A stretch of DNA of 64,000 bases from Pogostemon cablin (Eukaryota > Streptophyta > Magnoliopsida > Lamiales > Lamiaceae), in assembly GCA_023678885.1 (NCBI GenBank), contig CM043001.1, positions 9,832,092-9,896,091 on the forward strand. The letters run 5' to 3'. Made by a program: the position numbers and the translations under genes. This document shows positions 56,011 through 64,000 of the stretch, one piece after another; the stretch's first letter is position 1, and each line of letters starts with the position of its first letter. Under the pieces are notes generated by a model that searched no databases, had not been told where the DNA came from, and saw only the letters and a program-made list of their open reading frames with translations.

Positions 56011-57537
56011 TGATAGCATATATTTGCAACACAAATTTAAACACTCAATAATATGCAAATGACACTATATTTCGCAAGTATACGGGACATATGTAGCAAG
56101 CAGATAGGTAAGGTATCGAATCCACATGGAATGAAAAAGAATTTAATTAATTAAATACTTGTCCAAGAATAAGAAAAATATCAGGATGTTTGAGAATTAA
56201 ATAAACAATCAAATAGAATAATAAATATGCGATTACTGGGCTCAACAGATGCAGAATATGAATTAGATGAAAATAAGAATAATAAAAGCAATTCTGGGCA
56301 TTACACTTTCACTTGGTTTGTCTTGCAGTGGGTGGAACTTCTTAATTCAATTCAAGCATAATTTCCTAAAGCAATCTGTAATTTATGTAATTAATTCTTT
56401 TGAATTTAATCACAAGTAGATCAATCAATGAATATAACAGTAACATAAATATCACATCAATTAACTCCCAATAAATTTATCGGATTGAATTCTCTCACAC
56501 CTTTTGTCTCACAGTAACGATACGACTACTAAATGTGTTATATGTGTGAAGTGATCAATATTAACCCTCAACTTTCGTTTATAGGTTTAATAGACAAATA
56601 TGAGTAATTAGTCGCGAATCAATTAATCATGTAGAGAAATCACATATATAAAAGAAATAAAATGCTTTAATTAAATAAAGGATTCACACACTAAAACAAT
56701 CCAAAACAAAATTACACGTCCAATCCTAGAATCTAGAAGTTTAGGCTTCCATACAGAAAATACAGAAATAAAATAAAACTGAATTCAACATGAAATTAAA
56801 TAATCTAATAAAACCTGGATGAAGGAATAAGCGTCGTCTCGTCCCTGGACTTTCGTCTTCGTGACTCCATGACTTTCTTCAGATGCGGACTGACTCTGTG
56901 GATGAATGTGTGAATGACTTGATGAATTAATCGATGTTCTCTCTTTTCTGATTTAATTGGGTATTTATAGGAGTAGAGATCCCGTGGAATAGTGGATTAA
57001 TATGCCTGGGCTTGAGAAGAACTTTGGAGAACATAAAATTCTCGTACCAAAAGGAATCACATGACTTGACCAAACAAAGTGTGATTTGGTCGAACGATCG
57101 ATTCAAATTGAGTGGAAACTATCGGCATTGAAATCTGCTTTTGACTCGCCGTAACAGATTGATGATTCGCCCAAACTGGGCTTCTGTTAGACCAAAATAA
57201 ATACTGGTTCGTCCAGATGAAGCCTTGGTTTGATCGAGTTACTTCATCAACTCGCCCAAACAAGCAATTTGCCATCTCAACACCTACTGCATATCATATT
57301 GGCCCTATTGCTCATTAATTCCATATCTCCATGGTTTCCTAACTTCATGAATTCTTCTTCTTCAACTAAAATCCTTCTTTTATTCTTCAATTAGGCCTAA
57401 AATCTGCAATAACTTTCAAAATACCCGTGATGTTCTAATATTTAACAATTAAGCATATAACTCCATAAAATAAATGAAATCATGCAATAATCAACTATGG
57501 AACAGCGTATATAAACACGTAAAATCCATGTTTATCA
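56011..57537 (-). repeat. Gypsy E 3' LTR
   Basis: 1527 bp. Inverted TATA box (plus strand TATTTATAGG) near 56962. U3 contains TTGACCAAA...TTTGGTCGAA and repeated ACTCGCC/TCGCCCAAAC motifs at 57061-57275. Confidence 0.88.
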
Positions 57538-57551
57538 ACTCCCCAAACTTG
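57538..57551 (-). promoter_or_regulatory. Gypsy E 3' polypurine tract
   Basis: The minus strand gives CAAGTTTGGGGAGT abutting the LTR start TGATAAACA. Confidence 0.82.
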
Positions 57552-59144
57552 AACTGTTGCTCATCCCGAGCAACGCAAAGAACAAAAAAAAATTAGGACG
57601 TGACAATGATTATGATGGTTTCAGAAATATTTTAAAAAAAGCTTAACTGATCAAGTAAACTCTTTTAATCTTTTATCTTCACCACTTCATTCAACACAAA
57701 AATTGGAATTTTCTAATTCTCTACCTTAATTCCAAATTCATCACTTTTCTTCTCAATCAACCACAGTAATGTTGGGTCTATCAACTCAATGTAAAAGAGT
57801 TTAATATTTTTCTTGAACAACTCTTCTATAATTTTTTTTCAATGCTCTAACCCAGACATTCGACTTAGATTTTTTTGTCCTTTTCTTTTCTTTTTCAACT
57901 CCAATAATATTTTTTCCTTTTTTTTTACTGTCTGCTATCCTTTATAATTTTCTTTTCTTCTAATCCACTTCATTCTCCTTCTCAACCCCACCAATTTCAA
58001 ATTGTTTTTCTAACCCTCTTCCACAAATTTACTCAACCAATCCAAGTAACACAAAGAAAAATTGACTAATGAATAGGCTCAAACAGGTTATTAAAAAATG
58101 GTATTTAAAGCTCAAAGGGGTTGACAAAGGATTAAATGAATACCGGATAAATCTATAGGGTAGAGATAGGGTAAAAATCAAAGATGGCCTAAAATTATTT
58201 CCCAGACCCTCCAAATTATCTCGAATATTCAAGAAGACTCAGGGCAAGTTCTAGAAATACTTACAATTAATCAGACACTCAAGGATTGAATTATTAGGCT
58301 TAACACTCACTGGGTGTAAATTAATCCAACGACTAAGGCAATCTAGCAATTCATAATTCCTATAACAACACAGTTCCATCCGCTTAATTCACAAGAATCA
58401 TAAAATTTTATCACAGAAAAATTTTCATCATTAACCAACCAATCATGTCATTATGCCTAGAATTTCTATCAAAAGTGTTTAAGTTCATGGAGAAATAAAC
58501 AAGATAATACAGTTCATAATTACCCAAGCAAAAATATACTCATGAAAATTAACTCACTTACCTTACATGAGTAGCTCCCATGGTCACCAAATTAAAATTT
58601 CTAGGAACCACACTCCCCCTCCCCAAACTTATTTTTGATAGAATATCGAAATAAGTTTAAAAAGAGTGAGGAGCCTTGAAATTGCATTTAAAAGTATATG
58701 GTGATGTGGGTATAATATGGTGCACAGTTGATGTGTGTATGTAGGTGAGAGAGAGTAAAAAAAAACAAATGTGTGTGAGAGACAAATGTGGGATTTGTTT
58801 GGTAGTAAAAGAAAATAATAAACAAAAATAAACAACCCACTTTCCTCTCTTACCTACGTGGAGAAAGGCTAAGAAGGCTAGAGTACTCGCCCCAACTTCT
58901 CCATCAATTTGTCCAAACGAACCAACGATTTGCCCAGATCTCTTTGCTAACTCGCCTAAAGTGGCATGAATTTTTTGAAATTTTTTTAAGTCCTTCTTTT
59001 CACTTCAACACTTAGAATCACAAAACAGAGAAAACACAACCCTGCATCCAAAACAGAGAAAAAAGTAAAACACCCGATAAAAAAATAAAATAAAATAAAC
59101 AATCTAATCTAATAAAATAAAATAAGGAAAAAAGTAAAGATAGT
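57552..59144 (-). other. Gypsy E 3' non-coding region
   Basis: No coding motifs. Purine-rich on the minus strand (about 57830-57970). A second PPT-like motif lies at 58618-58630 and a small ACTCGCC-type motif cluster at 58887-58970. Confidence 0.75.
58618..58630 (-). promoter_or_regulatory. Internal polypurine-tract-like motif (gypsy E)
   Basis: The minus strand gives AAGTTTGGGGAGG followed by GGGAG, 1.1 kb upstream of the 3' PPT. Confidence 0.55.
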
Positions 59145-59190
59145 GTTGGGGTAACTCCCAACAAGCACTCATGTTTAACGTCGGAGAGTT
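59145..59190 (-). other. Conserved non-coding block, gypsy E
   Basis: The minus strand gives CTCTCCGACGTTAAACATGA, then GTGCTTGTTGGGAGTTACCC. GTTGGG and CCCAAC form a perfect six-base stem with a six-base loop. Confidence 0.72.
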
Positions 59191-59279
59191 CGACGAAACT
59201 ATAACTTTTAACCAATGCCAAAACGGTTGCACCCAAAATCTTCTATTATGTAGAAATGCTCAAGACCTTTCTCATCTTT

Positions 59280-61360
59280 CAACTTCTTTAGCAATTCCAT
59301 CTTTGTGATTTTTTAACTTTATCTTGCACATGAAATTCTACTTTTTTCTCCCCATGCCTCAAAATCAACTTTCCTTGATGCACATCCACTATAGCTTTTG
59401 TAGTAGCTAAAAATGGCCTTCCCATTATGAGTGGAATTTCGTTATCTTCCCTCATATCCATGACAACAAAATCTGTAGGAAAAATAATCCATTCACATCC
59501 ACCAAAACATCTTCAATGATTCCTTTAGGCTCAATCTTAGATCCATCAGCCATCATCAATTTTATTGTAGTGGGCTTTAAATCTCCAATTCCTTCCCTTT
59601 CAAAGAGAGATAAAGGCATTAGATTTATACTTGATCTTAAATCACATAAAGCATTAACAGTTTTATATCCTAAAGAGCATGGAAAAATAAAGCAGCCTGG
59701 ATCTTTTTTCTTTTCAGCTTTTCCTAGCAAGACTGTTTGGCAACTCTCCGTGAGTCCAACCACTTCATCTTTCAGCTTATTTTTCTTAGAAATTATCTCT
59801 CTCAAAAAATTAGCATAAATTGGTATTTGCTCCAGTGCCTCTGTAAAAGAAATATTTATGTTAATTTTCTTAAAGATTTCATAAAATTTCAAAAATTGCT
59901 CATGCAATATATTTTTCTTTTCAAAATTTTGAGGGAAAGGAACATGAATATTTTTAGGTTCACAAAAGGTAGAAGGAAGAGAAGGGAGAGAATTAGATTT
60001 TGGCTTCCCAACCACTTTTTTAACATGTGGAGGACTTTTGTCTTCTTCTAGGACCACCTCCTCTTCATTCTCTTTTCTCCTTTCTCCTTCACTTATCAAC
60101 TTAATTGCTTTGATATGATCATGTGGATGGCTTTGAGTATCACCAGGGAACTGACCCCTTGTGTCTTCCTTTCCCTTCAGTTTTCTTCCCAACTGTATCA
60201 CCATCTCTTCAATTCTGTTCATCAAAGCATCTACGAATTTCTTATCTGCTTCCTGCTTCCTTTCCAACACATCAAGCTTTTCCAACTTCTTTGAAATTCC
60301 CTCTAAAATTTTAGTCATTTTAGGTTCATCAATAACTCTATTAGTGACTGAAAATCCAAGAGGGGGCTGTAGAGTGTTCCTTTGATTCCCATAAGATAGA
60401 TTCTCATGGGTTCTCCATGAAGGATCATAGGACGGATTACCTCTGAAGCTGTTGTAATTCCTTTCTCTGATGTATGCAGCTTCTTCAAAATCTGGATTCA
60501 TCACCTTTAGTGGAGTATGGGGTGATGTGGTTAAAAGTTTCATGATAGTGTCTAGCTTAGGCATGACATCAGACTCATTCATTTTTGCTACCCTTCTTAA
60601 GACCTTTCTCTCACCTGGCCACTGATAACTGTTTGCAGCCATCTCTTTTATCAAATCAAATGCTGTCTTTGAATCCAAATTTTCTATGCTTCCTCTAGCT
60701 GATGCGTACACCATTGGATGAGTATTTCCATCTAACCCTTGGTAAAAGTACCAAATCTGATCATCAACTGAGAATCCATGATTGGACATGATTGCACAAG
60801 CTCTTTGTATCTATCACAGGCTTCAAATAATGGCTCATCATCATACTCCTTGAATTGTGAAATTGAGCTTCTCAACCTCATTGTCTTACTAGGAGGAAAA
60901 TATTTCAGTAAGAAATTTTGCTTTGTTTCCTCCCAGTTAGCCAATGGAGGATCATGAGACAGTAGCCAACTCTTTGCTTTATCCCTCAAACAGAATGGAA
61001 AAAACTTGCAAAAATTTTACTCTTGTGGGACCCTGCTATTGTACATCATATCACATAATTCCATAAACTGTGATAAATGGGTGTATGGATTCTCATGTGG
61101 AAGTCCCCCAAAAGTATTATCATTCACCATGTTGATCAGTGTTGGATTGATAATGTGTTTCTACACAGCCTGATCAGCATGGTGTTGTGGTGCTATCCCA
61201 CCATACCTCTGATTCCCATCAGGTATGAAAGCATGTCTAATAGGCCTTGGTGGGATTGGTAAACCTTGATTTTGAAGTCGTGGGATGACATGTTCATTCC
61301 TGTTATCCACACCATTTTGATCATTCTATGGTGGATCCTGACCATTCATCTTAGTTCTTT
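59280..61360 (-). pseudogene. Gypsy E gag and aspartic protease
   Basis: Gag begins with broken frames near 61360, whose plus-strand complement encodes FGGLPHENPYTHLSQFMELC. It continues at 60732-60989 (DKAKSWLLSHDPPLANWEET, FLLKYFPPSKTMRLRSSISQ) and then in the long open frame 59452-60789 (445 codons: GLDGNTHPMVYASARGSIEN, GNPSYDPSWRTHENL). Protease is at its end: ALCDLRSSINLMPLSLFERE, where Athila-like proteases have DLGASINLMP, and IEDVLVDVNGLFF. A shift near 59460 moves the remainder (EIPLIMGRPFLATTKAIVDV) to another frame. The DLRSS active site deviates from DLGAS, so activity is doubtful. Confidence 0.88.
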
Positions 61361-61575
61361 CTATTCTCAATCTGTTTAATCTCCTTGCAATTGCTTCAAT
61401 TTCCGAATCAAAAAGCAATTATTTTCTTGCTTATGATATGGTTATCATAAACTCCTGCAACAAAATTAATAAATTTAAGCCCATTCAAATAACAATAAAT
61501 TAAATACTTATTCAATGAACTTATATTAAAATTAATCAAGTTTAATTCATTCCACACGCAACGGTGCCATAAACT

Positions 61576-63002
61576 TGATAACATATATTTGCAACACAAA
61601 TTTAAACACTCACTAATATGCAAATGACACTATATTCCGCAAGTTTACGGGACATATGTAGCAAGCAGATAGGTAAGGTATCGAATCCACATTGAATGAA
61701 TAAAAATCTAATTAATTTAAATACTTGTCCAAGAATAAAGAAAATATTAAGATGTTTGAGAATTAAATAAACAATCAAATAAAATAATAAATGTACGATT
61801 ACTGGGCTCAACAGATGCAGAATATGAATTGGATGAAAATAAGAATAATAAAAATAATTCTAGGTATTACACTTTCATTTAGATCAATCAATGAATATAA
61901 CAGTAACATAAATATCACATCAGTTAACTCCTAACAGATTTATCGGATTGAATTTTCTCACACCTTTTATCTCACAGTAACGATATGACTACTAGATGTG
62001 TTATATGTGTGAAGTGATCAATATTAACCCTCAACTTTCGTTTATTGGTTTAATAGACAAATATGAGTAATTAGTCGCGAATCAATTAATCATGTAGAGA
62101 AATCACGCAAATAAAAGAAATAAAATGCTTGAATTAAATAAAGAATTCACACACCAAAACAATCCAAAATCAAATTACTCGTGCAATCCTTGAATCTGGA
62201 AGTTTAGGCTTCCATACAGAAAATACAAAAATAAAATAAAACTGAATTCAACATGAAATTAAATAATCAAATAAAACCCAAATAAATAAATAAGCGTCGT
62301 CTCATCCCTAGACTTTCGTCTTCGTGACTCCACTACTTTCTTCAGATGCGGACTGACTCTGTGGATGAATGTGTGAATGACTTGATGAATCAATCGATGT
62401 TCTCTCTTTTCTAATTTAATTGGGTATTTATAGGAGTAGAGATCCCGTAGAATAGTGGATTAATGGGCTTAGGCTTAAAAAGAACTTTGGAGAACATAAA
62501 ATTCTCATACCAAAAGGAATCACATGACTTGATCAAACAAAGTGTGATTTGGTCGAACGATCGGCGTCAAATTGAGTGGAAACTATCGGCATTGAAATCT
62601 GCTTTTGACTCGCCCTAATAGATTGATGATTTGCCCAAACTGGGCTTTTGTTAGACCAAAATAAATGCTGGTTCGCCCAGACGAAGCCTTGGTTTTATCG
62701 AGTTACTTCATAAACTCGCCCAAACAAGTAATTTGCCATCTCAACACCTATTGCATATCATATTGGCCCCATTGCTTCATTAATTCCATATCTCCATGGT
62801 TTCCAAACTTCATCAATTCTTCTTCTTCAACTAAAATCCTTCTTTTATTCTTCAATTAGGCCTAAAATCTGCAATAACTTCCAAAATACCCGTGAAGTTC
62901 TAATATTTAACAATTAAGTATATAACTCCACAAAATAAATGAAATCATGCAATAATCAACTATGGAATGGCCTATATAAACACGTAAAATCCGTGTTTAT
63001 CA
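61576..63002 (-). repeat. Gypsy E 5' LTR
   Basis: 1427 bp. It lacks about 100 bp present in the other LTR near 56307-56410. The inverted TATA box is near 62425. Confidence 0.88.
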
Positions 63003-63735
63003 ATGGTTAAAAGCATCTTTGAACTTTTTGTAAAGTACTTTGAAAACATCAAATATATCATATTTTTCCCTTATGAATTCAACCTATGGAAACCTTGAAA
63101 AATCATCAACAACAACCAGTGAATATCTCTTCCCTCCAAGACTTTCAATCTCCATAGGACCCATGAGATTCATGTGAAGAAGTTCAAAGCATTTATTTGT
63201 CGTGCACAGTGATGTGATTTTATGTAAAGACTTTACATGTCCAAGTTTTTTATCTAATTAATATGGCCAATTTCTTTATGCCAAAGGACGCTTTCATTAC
63301 GTTCTGAGATATTGTAATAATTGTTTTTACAAATCAAATAACAGTTATCAGCAGGCCAATTTCCTACCATTACACAATCATCAGTTTCTCTGAACACATA
63401 ACATGAATTATTGTCAAACTTCACATATAGATTATCATCACATACCTGAATTATACTTATCATATTTGCACGGAAAGCTTCAACATGATGCACATTTTTT
63501 TCAGATTTGGAAAACCTTTAACATTCAGAGTTTCCTTACCAACAATGTTTTCCTTATAGCCACCACCATATATAATTTTACCACCATCAAAAGTTTCATA
63601 TTCTTTCAAATATTCAACTTTTCCAGTCATGTCTAGAAAAACCACTATCAAAATACCATAAACTAGGTACACATTCTTGCAAGGAAGTACAAACAACATT
63701 ATATATCACTTTTGGTTTTCTTCACAAAACGAACA
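63003..63735 (-). pseudogene. Copia F protease, GAG-pre-integrase and integrase N-terminal part
   Basis: The minus strand from 63699 downward gives WYFDSGF-like text (in a shifted frame), GKVEYLKEYETFDGGKIIYG and ENIVGKETLNVKGFPNLKKM, the copia protease. 63254-63493 gives ICKNNYYNISERNESVLWHK then EIGHIN, the GAG-pre-integrase motif. 63003-63250 gives, with breaks, FELLHMNLMGPMEIESLGG and VVVDDFSRF, the first integrase catalytic region. Insertion of gypsy E split the integrase between this part and 55471-56010. No LTR of F is visible. Confidence 0.85.
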
Positions 63736-64000
63736 TGAATATGGATTAAAAATGCATAGTCATATATAAAATAAATCCACAAGTAGTGTAAAGTTTAATT
63801 AATTCATAAAAACCTTCAAAACTCTAAATCTACCATAATGGCTCTAGCCCATGATGTTGCAAAGAACAATCATGAGGGTTGAATAGATCTTACTCATATG
63901 TCTAGAAAATACAAGATAAATTAGGAAATGTAAAACCCTAAATGCGGGAGTCGTCGCGTCCTTCTCCATCTTGAATCCACCTCTTGGTTCTCTTCTTGAT
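63736..64000 (-). repeat. Family A/D LTR fragment at window edge
   Basis: Closely similar to 54346-54610 in the element D LTR (ATATGGATTAAAAATGCATAG onward). It is truncated on the left against copia F and runs off the window. Confidence 0.82.

Larger units (their letters stand above)
56011..63002 (-). mobile_element. Gypsy E: Athila-like element with gag-protease only
   Basis: Minus strand, inserted in copia F. LTRs are 56011-57537 (3') and 61576-63002 (5'), TGATAA...TTATCA. Target duplication ATAGT/ATGGT (4 of 5). The PPT lies at 57538-57551. A degenerate primer site TGGCACCGTTGCGTGTGG follows the 5' LTR. The internal region of about 4 kb carries gag and aspartic protease, then passes directly to the conserved non-coding block; RT, RNase H and integrase are absent. 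The LTRs differ by an indel of about 100 bp. Non-autonomous. Confidence 0.88.

Overview
The window is plant nuclear DNA, almost certainly from a eudicot. It is AT-rich, carries one intron-rich gene with GT-AG introns, and is otherwise dense in Ty1/copia and Ty3/gypsy LTR retrotransposons, MITEs and hAT-like DNA elements. The species cannot be named from the sequence. There are no bacterial-type operons, tRNA or rRNA genes, or CRISPR arrays.

Region 1 (1-15.4 kb) holds the 3' part of one host gene, a DExH-box ATP-dependent RNA helicase of the plant DExH4/DExH7 type, on the + strand. Nine exons run from 942 to the stop codon at 14240; earlier exons lie outside the window. Introns are swollen by transposon relics: a gypsy integrase/chromodomain tail, two decayed copia copies, a CpG-rich hAT-like element and MITEs. 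One exon expected between 4629 and 10726 could not be found, and conserved HA2-domain residues are changed, so this copy may be a pseudogene. One intron has a GC-AG boundary.

Region 2 (15.5-18.3 kb) is the 3' end of a minus-strand copia-like element: a 196-bp LTR, its polypurine tract and a seven-fold degenerate tandem array.

Region 3 (18.3-51.8 kb) is a large nest. Its base (family A) is a non-coding Athila-like gypsy derivative arranged LTR1(partial)-internal-LTR2-internal-LTR3, so it has three LTRs and two internal regions. Inserted in it are gypsy B (19497-34318), which contains copia C1 (19792-27978); copia C2 (36685-44877, minus strand) inside LTR2; a solo C-family LTR (46380-47580) in the second internal region; and a hAT-like element (49348-50840) with a nested MITE inside LTR3. 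Because A is tandem, its sister copies preserve empty target sites for four of these insertions.

Region 4 (51.8-64 kb) is a minus-strand pile-up: element D (a family A relative that keeps gag), copia F (protease-integrase), gypsy E (gag-protease only) inserted in F, and a further D/A-family LTR fragment at the right edge.

The main leads are (i) the three-LTR tandem arrangement; (ii) copia C1, whose LTRs look young while its coding region is dead, and whose leader has an array of about 17 TGGGCY motifs; (iii) a short non-coding block with a possible RNA hairpin shared by gypsy families A, B, D and E, together with a second, internal polypurine-tract-like motif in A, B and E; and (iv) exchangeable motif cassettes upstream of the LTR TATA boxes. 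All element calls come from reading the sequence and remembered family motifs; no database search was run.
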